Shown in pieces: positions 7,929-14,167 of a stretch of DNA of 20,217 nucleotides; position 1 is the stretch's first letter, and the number at the start of each line of letters is the position of its first letter. The stretch is from Acidobacteriota bacterium (GTDB lineage: Bacteria; Acidobacteriota; UBA890). The stretch spans positions 1 through 20,217 of the forward strand of contig JADFNY010000005.1 of assembly GCA_022563115.1 (NCBI GenBank). Direction: 5' to 3'. A program made the position numbers and the translations under genes. The notes under the pieces are model-generated. The model made no database searches, had not been told where the DNA came from, and saw only the letters and a list, made by a program, of their open reading frames with translations.

Positions 7929-9134
7929 ATGAGGTTTGAAGCGATCATTCTGGCAGCGGTGCTTGCCGGTGGGGACGTCGTGGCGACTCACTCGGCTGGT
8001 TCGGCCCCCGGTCAGTCGGCGACCGTTCGCCTGGAGTACATCGCTCACGCCGCCTTCGTGATCGAGTCACCGGGGGGAACGCGGATCGCGGTCGATCCCT
8101 TCAACAGCAATATCTGGCTCGGCTACTCGTTTCCCGCCGGCATCAAGGCCGACGCGGTTCTCGTCACCCACCCCCACTACGACCACGATGCCACCTACTA
8201 CTTCGGTGAGCTCACGCCGGTGTTCCGGAGCCCCGGCGAGTTCCGCGTTGGCGACGTCGAGCTGCGTGGCATCGAATCGGAACACTCCGGCCGAGCCCGT
8301 TTCCTGGATCGCGGCCAGACGCCGTTCAACACCATCTGGGTGGTCGAGACCGGGGGGCTCCGTATTGCCCATTTCGGCGATAACCGGCCGCTCAACGAGC
8401 TCGATCTCGCGGCCATGGGGCCGGTCGACGTTGTCTTGATCAACGCCGCCTACTTCGACGCGGCCAACCTCGACATGCTGACCATGCTGCTCGAGACCAT
8501 CGAGCCCGACATCATCGTCCCGATACACTACCGGCACCACGAGGTCTCGGAGCTGCCGCGCGGCATGCGCCCGATCGCCGACTACATGGCCGCCTACGAT
8601 CCTCTCTACGTCGACGGCAACGTCGCGGTGCTCGACCCGGACAACCTCACCGAGTGGCCGGGTTTGATCGTCCTGAAGCCTTCGCCGGAGGTTGAGCCCT
8701 GGTCCGACGATTTGTACGACGCGTGGGTCGAGGCCAACGAGGGCGCCGGCATGCTGTCGGATTCGGAGAACGAAGCCGATGAAGCTCGCGCCGAGGAAGC
8801 TCTGTGGGAAGGGCTGTTCCACTACGAATCGGCGATGGATCTCGCCCCCACGGTGCTGCGCTTCGGCTACGGAGCCAGCCGCGCGCTGGCGGCGCTAGGG
8901 CAGGTCGACGACGCCATAGAGACGCTCGATCACGCCCTGGCGCGGGCGCCGCGCGCCGATTGGACCGACCGCGCCCGGGTGCACATGTTGCTCGGCGAGC
9001 TGTACGAAGCGGCCGAGCAGCCCGCTATTGCCATCGCCCACTACGCGTACGTGGCTGCGCAGAAGCACACCCACGAGACAGAATTGCGGAACCGCGCTCT
9101 CCACAGACTCCAGGACCTGAGGCAAGAAAGATGA
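7929..9134 (+). CDS. exported metallo-beta-lactamase-fold hydrolase with helical C-terminal domain
   Basis: A 401-residue protein with a hydrophobic N-terminus (about residues 4-20) that looks like a signal peptide. Residues 35-240 form a metallo-beta-lactamase fold of the UlaG-like type: HPHYDH at 81-86 is the HxHxDH metal motif, with later ligands in HFGDNRP and PIHYRHH. The last 130 residues are helical and TPR-like (GYGASRALAALGQVDDAIETLDHALARAP), an unusual extension for this fold. ATGs at 7923 and 7929 are both possible; I chose 7929 because it suits the close -10 element and begins the hydrophobic segment. Its stop overlaps the next gene by ATGA. It could be a metal-dependent lactonase, phosphodiesterase or nuclease-like hydrolase; the substrate cannot be read from the sequence. 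Confidence 0.85.
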   Translation: MRFEAIILAAVLAGGDVVATHSAGSAPGQSATVRLEYIAHAAFVIESPGGTRIAVDPFNSNIWLGYSFPAGIKADAVLVTHPHYDHDATYYFGELTPVFRSPGEFRVGDVELRGIESEHSGRARFLDRGQTPFNTIWVVETGGLRIAHFGDNRPLNELDLAAMGPVDVVLINAAYFDAANLDMLTMLLETIEPDIIVPIHYRHHEVSELPRGMRPIADYMAAYDPLYVDGNVAVLDPDNLTEWPGLIVLKPSPEVEPWSDDLYDAWVEANEGAGMLSDSENEADEARAEEALWEGLFHYESAMDLAPTVLRFGYGASRALAALGQVDDAIETLDHALARAPRADWTDRARVHMLLGELYEAAEQPAIAIAHYAYVAAQKHTHETELRNRALHRLQDLRQER

Positions 9135-10102
9135 GAGATCTTCAACGATACGTCCGGTCGCGCCCCGCCATGGGTCGCGTCCAGTCCGGGGTAGTCGGCG
9201 GCCTCTTCGTTCTTTCCTTGATGTTGTCGCCCGTCGCAGCGTCGAATGCGACATCGCAGGACGCTGCACCGGCGCAGCAACGCATCACGATGCAGGAGGT
9301 CCTGTCGGGCGACCCGATCCCCGCCGACCACCGGGTTGCCTACGGCGATCACGAGATGCAGTTCGGCGATCTGCGCCTGCCCGACACACCGGGGCCTTGG
9401 CCGGTGGCGATCCTCATCCATGGCGGCTGCTGGCTCGACATCGCGACGCTGCAGTACTTCGACCGCGTTGCCGAGGCGATCACCGACCTCGGGATAGCGA
9501 CCTGGAACATCGAGTACCGACCGGTCGATGTCGAGGGTGGCGGCTGGCCGAATACCTTTCTCGACGTGGCGCACGGCGTCGACAAGGTGCGCGACCTCGC
9601 CCGCGAGCACAACCTCGATCTCGACCGAGTGATCACGTTGGGCCACTCTGCCGGCGGACACCTGGCGCTGTGGGCGGCCGGCAGGCCACGGATCTACGAC
9701 GACAGCGACATCTACACGTCTGATCCCCTGCCGATTTCGGCCGCCATCAGCCTGGGCGGTGTTCCAGAATTGCGGCGGTTTCGCCTCCTCGACCCGAACC
9801 CCTGCGGCGACGCCGTCGACCGTCTCATGGGCGGCGGCCCGCGCGAGGTCCCGGAGCGTTACCTGGCCGGATCGCCCTTCCAGATGTTGCCGTTGAACGT
9901 GCCGCAGCGGCACATCACCGGCCGCGACGACCGCATCGTGCCGCCACGGCAAGTCTCGGCCTACAACTACGAGGCGCAAGCCGCCGACGACTCCGAGATG
10001 ATCATCGTTCCCGATGCCGGGCACTGGGAAGTGGTCTGGCCGGGGACGCCGGCCTGGGATCAGGTCGAGGCCACCGTACTTTCGTTGATCGGCGTCCGGT
10101 GA
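9131..10102 (+). CDS. exported alpha/beta hydrolase (arylformamidase/esterase-like)
   Basis: A 323-residue serine hydrolase. I start it at the ATG at 9131, which overlaps the stop of the preceding gene (ATGA) and has GAGG a few bases upstream; the open frame continues further 5' but only as antisense-like sequence. A hydrophobic segment at 19-38 (VVGGLFVLSLMLSPVAA) is probably a signal peptide. HGGCW at 97-101 is the oxyanion HGGxW motif found in kynurenine formamidase-like enzymes, GHSAGG at 171-176 holds nucleophile Ser173, and Asp266 or Asp267 (GRDDRIVPP) and His298 (DAGHWE) complete the triad. It likely cleaves an ester or amide outside the cytoplasm. It is sandwiched between a metallohydrolase and a propeller lipoprotein with 4-base overlaps, so the three are probably made together. 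Confidence 0.88.
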   Translation: MRDLQRYVRSRPAMGRVQSGVVGGLFVLSLMLSPVAASNATSQDAAPAQQRITMQEVLSGDPIPADHRVAYGDHEMQFGDLRLPDTPGPWPVAILIHGGCWLDIATLQYFDRVAEAITDLGIATWNIEYRPVDVEGGGWPNTFLDVAHGVDKVRDLAREHNLDLDRVITLGHSAGGHLALWAAGRPRIYDDSDIYTSDPLPISAAISLGGVPELRRFRLLDPNPCGDAVDRLMGGGPREVPERYLAGSPFQMLPLNVPQRHITGRDDRIVPPRQVSAYNYEAQAADDSEMIIVPDAGHWEVVWPGTPAWDQVEATVLSLIGVR

Positions 10103-11277
10103 GCGTTGGAACGGGGATTCCGACGTACGCCGTGGAGGTCGGCGGCATCGAGCGGTTGGGCTCGGTATCCACGCGCCGCCGGGGTCGTCGGCTCGCCGGC
10201 TTCGCCCTCGCCGCGGCAGCGGTGATCGCCTGTGCCCCAGACAATCCAGCCACGAATCCCGCGGGGGAGACTTCCGGCAACCTCGCAGTAGCCGGCGAAA
10301 TCGTCCTCGAGGGGCTCGAGGTCATTCTTTCCGATGCCGACGTCGACCTGTCGATGCCGGCCGCGATCGACGTCGATGCTGACGGCAACATCTGGGTCGT
10401 CGACCGGCGACTCCACCAGATGCTTGTTGTCAGCCCGGAGGGCGAGGTACTGCGCACCATCGGCCGCAACGGCGAAGGGCCGGGCGAGTTTCGGGGTCCC
10501 CGCGGCCTCGGCATCCGCGGCGATCGGGTGTACGTCCTCGACAACGTCCACGGCGTGCAGGCGTTCGACATGGAGGGCAACTACCTCTCCGAGTACCCCG
10601 CCGTTCGGATCTTCTTCGATTTCGATTTCACTGGCGACGGGGGCCTGGTGACCAACAACAACCGGGTGTGGGCGCGCGGCGCGATGATCGCGGCGTTGGG
10701 CCCGGACGGCGGAGAACCCACGCTTTTCGGCGAGCTACCGTTTCCCGACACCGGATTCAATTTCCGCGCCCTGCAGGAACAGGTCTTAGAGGGCATCATC
10801 CCCGACGTGCTGCGCAACGGCGCCCTCCCGGTCGCCGCCGCGGATGGCTCGCTGTGGGTGGTGATCCATACCGAGTCGACCATCCGGCGCTACGGCGCCG
10901 ATGGAACGCTGCTCTCCGAAATCTCGTTCCTTCTCCCGGAGCTGCCCGGGATCATCGACCAGTACCTCGCTGACTTCGCCGCGGCGCCGCCCGGCGATTC
11001 GTTTTTCTTTCCGTCGCTCGTCGGCGCGGCGTTCGCCATCGATGACTCGCTTCTCTTGCTGTGGGAGACCGTCGAGGGTGAGCCTGGCCTGGTCACGCTG
11101 CATGGACCCGACGGCGCCATCGTCCAGCGTCTGCTGATCCCCGAGCTCGACATGGGCGGCGGCGGCGGGACGGTAATGGGGTTGGCCGTCGACTTGTCGC
11201 GCCGCCGGCTCTACGCAAGCGTTTCCGACATCGCCACGATCTTCGGCATCGATCTGCCCGATTCCGTGGCCTTCTGA
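10099..11277 (+). CDS. six-bladed beta-propeller (NHL-like) lipoprotein
   Basis: A 392-residue protein starting at GTG, overlapping the hydrolase stop by GTGA. An Arg-rich stretch, a hydrophobic run and AVIAC give a lipobox with Cys45. The basic segment before it is long, so an in-frame GTG further in could be the true start. The mature part has propeller repeats of the form D-G-N-I-W-V-V-D (about 94-101), and GRNGEGPGEFRGPRGLG (about 121-137) is a hallmark of the six-bladed propeller family common in Bacteroidota, Gemmatimonadota and Acidobacteriota. A glycine run DMGGGGG lies near the C-terminus. These proteins probably bind ligands or partners at the cell surface; no catalytic residues can be assigned. 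It is the last gene of its operon, and the next genes face it on the other strand. Confidence 0.8.
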   Translation: MSVGTGIPTYAVEVGGIERLGSVSTRRRGRRLAGFALAAAAVIACAPDNPATNPAGETSGNLAVAGEIVLEGLEVILSDADVDLSMPAAIDVDADGNIWVVDRRLHQMLVVSPEGEVLRTIGRNGEGPGEFRGPRGLGIRGDRVYVLDNVHGVQAFDMEGNYLSEYPAVRIFFDFDFTGDGGLVTNNNRVWARGAMIAALGPDGGEPTLFGELPFPDTGFNFRALQEQVLEGIIPDVLRNGALPVAAADGSLWVVIHTESTIRRYGADGTLLSEISFLLPELPGIIDQYLADFAAAPPGDSFFFPSLVGAAFAIDDSLLLLWETVEGEPGLVTLHGPDGAIVQRLLIPELDMGGGGGTVMGLAVDLSRRRLYASVSDIATIFGIDLPDSVAF

Positions 11278-11361
11278 ACAACTCCGCACGATCAAAGCCC
11301 CGCCTGCGTGTGCGAGACAAGGGATCGGCTGCACGTAGAAGGCGAGGAATCAGCGGTTGGG

Positions 11362-11796
11362 TCAGCTCTCCGCGATGAGGTGCGCGACCACGTCGGTGTG
11401 TGCGTTGGTCGCCGCAGCCAACGGAGCATCCGCGGTCAGCAACGAAGTGCCAAGCGCCTCGGCTAGGGCCACGTAATTGGCATCGTAGGTGGAGAAGTTG
11501 TTACGCAGATCGAAGGTCCTTTGCAACAACGGCCCGTGCTCGTAGCGCTCCAAGGGCAGGTTGCGTAGGTCGTCGATGATCAACCTCGCTTTTGCCACGG
11601 TCTCAACCCGCCCTCGCAGGAGCGCGCCCCGGACCGCTGCCGCCACCTCGATGTCGCAGAGAGACGGTACGTGCAGCTCGACGTCCGGGTTCTTGAACAG
11701 GCGGGCCAGCACCTTGGCGTCGCCGGTATGGAGGAGAAAATCCACAATTGCCGATGCATCGACGACGGCGTGTCGCAGTCGAACGACGGGGGTCAC
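11362..11796 (-). CDS. vapC: PIN-domain ribonuclease toxin (VapC family)
   Basis: A 144-residue PIN-domain protein, the normal length for VapC toxins, which cut specific RNAs, often initiator tRNA or rRNA. The four acidic metal-binding residues are all present: Asp13 in VVDASAIVD, Glu50 in CDIEVAAAVR, Asp105 in YDANYVALAE and Asp123 in LLTADAPL. The gene starts with GTG and overlaps the upstream antitoxin stop by four bases (GTGA), the usual toxin-antitoxin arrangement. It sits on the opposite strand to its neighbours, between the propeller gene and the peptidase, as mobile or recently gained modules often do. An intact active site with a shortened antitoxin is odd. Confidence 0.85.
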   Translation of the reverse strand: MTPVVRLRHAVVDASAIVDFLLHTGDAKVLARLFKNPDVELHVPSLCDIEVAAAVRGALLRGRVETVAKARLIIDDLRNLPLERYEHGPLLQRTFDLRNNFSTYDANYVALAEALGTSLLTADAPLAAATNAHTDVVAHLIAES

Positions 11797-11957
11797 TCGC
11801 GCCCGGCCTCGCGCCGTGCCTCGTGAACGAGCTCGGCCGCCGTGACGTCTCCGAGGTCGATGGGCTCGCGGCTCAAGATGCGGTCGATCACGGCGCGGCG
11901 ATCATCGCGAGACACCTCGCGTTCGAAGATCTCCTGGAGGTAGTCGGTGAGCGTCAT
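11793..11957 (-). CDS. vapB: VapB/FitA-like antitoxin, N-terminus missing
   Basis: Directly upstream of vapC, overlapping it by four bases. The ATG at 11957 gives 54 residues: MTLTDYLQEIFEREVSR, then a middle helix and SREPIDLGDVTAAELVHEAR at the C-terminus, typical of VapB/FitA antitoxins, whose consensus runs GMSLSDYL...REPVDLG. In the family this is preceded by 20-25 residues forming the DNA-binding ribbon. Upstream in the same frame the sequence reads QRIRRAKLRG, which still resembles the family helix, but no start codon occurs before an in-frame TGA. The N-terminal ribbon is therefore lost or shifted out of frame. The C-terminal part that wraps the toxin is intact, so neutralisation may persist while DNA binding and autoregulation may not. 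Confidence 0.65.
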   Translation of the reverse strand: MTLTDYLQEIFEREVSRDDRRAVIDRILSREPIDLGDVTAAELVHEARREAGRE

Positions 11958-12011
11958 GCCGCGGAGCTTGGCGCGGCGGATTCGTTGTCCTCCCCTCCTT
12001 GTAAGACGGTC

Positions 12012-12056
12012 GCGGATCGGTGCCTTGTGCGATCATAGGGCGACCCGCCGATCCGC
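12012..12056. repeat. 9-bp perfect inverted repeat between vapB and the peptidase gene
   Basis: GCGGATCGG at 12012-12020 is the reverse complement of CCGATCCGC at 12048-12056, separated by 27 bases. CTTTT follows on the plus strand (12057-12061). A candidate -10 element lies in the loop, so this could be an operator framing a promoter. Alternatively it is a poor intrinsic terminator; the loop is long and no plus-strand gene ends nearby. Confidence 0.4.
12028..12036 (+). promoter_or_regulatory. candidate -10 element of the M20 peptidase gene
   Basis: TGCGATCAT resembles an extended -10 and shares the TGCG lead with elements at 4375-4387 and 14056-14066. It sits inside the loop of the 12012-12056 inverted repeat and 74 bases before the peptidase ATG. 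No good -35 box is seen. Confidence 0.22.
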
Positions 12057-12110
12057 CTTTTGTCATTACCGCGGGGCGAGGCCTGCCCGTTCGACTGGAG
12101 ATCGCGTGAC

Positions 12111-13580
12111 ATGAGAGGCAAGCTCGGATTCCTCGTAATGGCGTGGGTGTCGTGCGCCGTGGCTGGCGGCGTTGCGGACGTCGCGGTGTTCGCGGGGGCT
12201 ACACCAGCGATCGAGGAGCCGGCGACCAGGGCGCAGACGCGCGACTACGCGGCGCTTTCGAAAGAGATCTACGCCGAGCTCATCGCCTTTCGCTCGACCG
12301 CTGACATGCCCGAGAACGTCAAGGCAGCGGCCGAGGCGATACAGCGCCGGCTGATCGACGCTGGTTTCCCCGCCGAGGACGTCCAGGTCGTGAGCCCGGA
12401 TCCAGCGCTCGGCAGCGTCGTGGCGCGGTTCCGGGGGCAAGCCCCCGGCGGTGGCCCGCCGACCCGAGAACCGGTCATGTTGATGGCGCACATCGACGTC
12501 GTCGACGCGCTGCGCTCCGATTGGGATTTTGAGCCCTTCGAGCTGCGCGAGATCGACGGTTATTTCTACGGCCGCGGCACCGAGGACAACAAGGCCGGCA
12601 TCGCCCATATCGTCACCAGCTTCATCTGGATGCGCGACGAGGGCTACGTGCCGGATCGCGACCTGATCGCGGTGTTTACCGCCGACGAGGAGACCAGCAG
12701 CGACGCCATCAAGTATCTGGTGCGCGAGCGTCGCGACCTGGTCGACTCGGCCTTCGCCATCAACGCCGATGCCGGTGGCGGCGAGCTGTTCGACGGCGAG
12801 CCCAACATCTTCAATGTGCAGGCGGCTGAGAAGATCTACGTGACCTTCCGCTTCACGGCGACGAACCCGGGCGGGCACAGCTCGCGGCCGCGCCCCGACA
12901 ACGCCATCTACGAGCTCACGATGGCGCTCGCACGGCTTTCTGAATTCACCTTCCCAGTCGACGTCGGCGAGGTGGCGCGTCTGTACTTCGAGCGCTCGTC
13001 GTCCTTTACGGATGGGCAGGCGGCGGTGGATATGCAGGCGGTGGCGAAGGACCCCCCGGACGGGGCGGCGGCAGCGCGCCTGTCGGCGGATTCGCCGTTC
13101 TACAACGCCATCCTGCACACGACATGCGTGGCGACACGTCTCGCTGCCGGCCACGCCGACAACGCTCTGCCGCAAACCGCCGAGGCAACGGTGAATTGCC
13201 GGGTATTGCCGGGGCAGAACCCCGATGACGTCGAGGCCACCCTCCGCGAAGTGGTCGGCAACGACGAGATCCAGATCACCCGGGTCAACACACCGACGGC
13301 GTCCGATCCGTCGCCATTGACCGAGGAGATCATGGGAATCCTCGAGCCCATCGTCGAGGACATGTGGCCGGGCGTTCCGATCATCCCGACCATGTCGCCC
13401 GGGGCGACCGACGGCAACTACGTGCGCAACGCCGGCATCCCGGTATACGGCGTCGCGGCGATCTTCGGCGATCCGAACGATTCGCGCGCCCACGGTCAGA
13501 ACGAGCGCGTCGGTATCAAGGAATACTATGACGCCCAGGAGTTCTGGTACCGGCTGCTGAAGAGCCTTTCCGGCGGCTAA
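12111..13580 (+). CDS. exported M20-family metallopeptidase (dipeptidase-like)
   Basis: A 489-residue zinc exopeptidase. The ATG at 12111 is chosen because GGAG lies 10 bases upstream and residues 3-30 form a signal peptide; an upstream TTG at 12060 adds only featureless residues. Zinc and catalytic residues follow the family: His127 and Asp129 in AHIDVVD, Asp159 in GRGTEDNKAG, Glu193-Glu194 in TADEETSS, Asp220 in NADAGGG and His461 in AHGQNE. The lid domain with NPGGHSSRP lies between. M20 enzymes remove residues from small peptides or deacylate amino acids; here it would act in the periplasm or outside the cell. It appears to be transcribed alone. Its stop codon lies within a 14-bp sequence that is repeated 38 bases downstream. 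Confidence 0.93.
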   Translation: MRGKLGFLVMAWVSCAVAGGVADVAVFAGATPAIEEPATRAQTRDYAALSKEIYAELIAFRSTADMPENVKAAAEAIQRRLIDAGFPAEDVQVVSPDPALGSVVARFRGQAPGGGPPTREPVMLMAHIDVVDALRSDWDFEPFELREIDGYFYGRGTEDNKAGIAHIVTSFIWMRDEGYVPDRDLIAVFTADEETSSDAIKYLVRERRDLVDSAFAINADAGGGELFDGEPNIFNVQAAEKIYVTFRFTATNPGGHSSRPRPDNAIYELTMALARLSEFTFPVDVGEVARLYFERSSSFTDGQAAVDMQAVAKDPPDGAAAARLSADSPFYNAILHTTCVATRLAAGHADNALPQTAEATVNCRVLPGQNPDDVEATLREVVGNDEIQITRVNTPTASDPSPLTEEIMGILEPIVEDMWPGVPIIPTMSPGATDGNYVRNAGIPVYGVAAIFGDPNDSRAHGQNERVGIKEYYDAQEFWYRLLKSLSGG

Positions 13581-13620
13581 GCAGGGCTCATCCCCAACGA
13601 AAGACATCCGGCGGCTAAGC
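13569..13620 (+). repeat. 14-bp direct repeat across the peptidase stop codon
   Basis: TCCGGCGGCTAAGC occurs at 13569-13582, covering the last codons and TAA of the peptidase, and again at 13607-13620, immediately before the propeller remnant. The copies start 38 bases apart. This could be a duplication or a deletion scar linked to decay of the neighbouring gene. Confidence 0.6.
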
Positions 13621-13995
13621 CTGTCCTACGGGCTGTTCAGCTACGACCTGGAGAGCGGCGATCTGCTCTGGGCGACGCGCTTCCGGAGAACGAGGTACGC
13701 ACCGAGATCGTCGCCCTCGGCCCCGGTTGGCTCATCAGCTACGACCTCGATGGTGACGAGCTCTGGCGCATGTCGCGATTCTCGCAAATGATCATCCAGA
13801 GCCCGTTTGCGTCGGATGGCCGGGCGGCACCTACCTGCCCACACCGGTCCTGTACGACGGCGGCCTGTACGTTCTCGGCGACACGGGGATCTTCGCCATG
13901 TACGATCCCAAGACCGGTGAGCGTCTGTATCGGACCCGCATCCATGCGCAGGCGCGGAACTTCACCGCCTCCCCGACTTGGGCCGATAAGAGGGC
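13621..13995 (+). pseudogene. remnant of a PQQ-type (WD40-like) beta-propeller gene in three frames
   Basis: Three adjoining pieces read as one propeller protein only if the frame changes twice. From 13621 to about 13685 the product is SYGLFSYDLESGDLLWATRF. From about 13686 to 13820 a second frame gives EIVALGPGWLISYDLDGDEL followed by LWRMSRF and QSPFASDG. From about 13824 to 13990 a third frame gives GGTYLPTPVLYDGGLYVLGD, then MYDPKTGERLYR and NFTASPTWADK. YDLDGDELWR, MYDPKTGERLYR and FTASP are characteristic of PQQ-binding-like propeller blades. There is no start codon or signal peptide, and only about two to three blades of a normally much longer protein remain. Decay is more likely than function, although clustered sequencing errors could also break frames. 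Confidence 0.75.
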
Positions 13996-14052
13996 AGCGA
14001 TGTCCGATTCCAACACTAGTCAAGTGCGCGCCATCCGATGCCCCGCCCCTGG

Positions 14053-14080
14053 TTGTGCGCTAGAATCACGGCGATAATAT
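14053..14080 (+). promoter_or_regulatory. candidate promoter of the radical SAM gene
   Basis: TTGTGC at 14053-14058 and TAATAT at 14075-14080 are spaced by 16 bases and fit a sigma-70 promoter. TAGAAT at 14061-14066, preceded by TGCGC, is an alternative -10 of the type seen upstream of other genes here. The leader to the ATG at 14168 would be about 80-95 bases. Confidence 0.4.
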
Positions 14081-14167
14081 GCGGAACCTCGCGGCAGCGA
14101 CGCCAGCCCGGATCGTTTGCCCGCAGAGGCGCGTGATCGCTTTCATATCGGAAGGAACCCGCAGCCC

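Noticed and set aside
8804..9130. Upstream extension of the alpha/beta hydrolase frame
   Set aside because: The extra 109 residues overlap the metallohydrolase gene in another frame and are Arg/Ala-rich without features, whereas the ATG at 9131 gives a signal peptide and an ATGA overlap.
12066..13607. Minus-strand open frame opposite the M20 peptidase, and a similar one at 14201-15835 opposite the radical SAM gene
   Set aside because: Both mirror genes with intact catalytic motifs on the plus strand and show no family features themselves.
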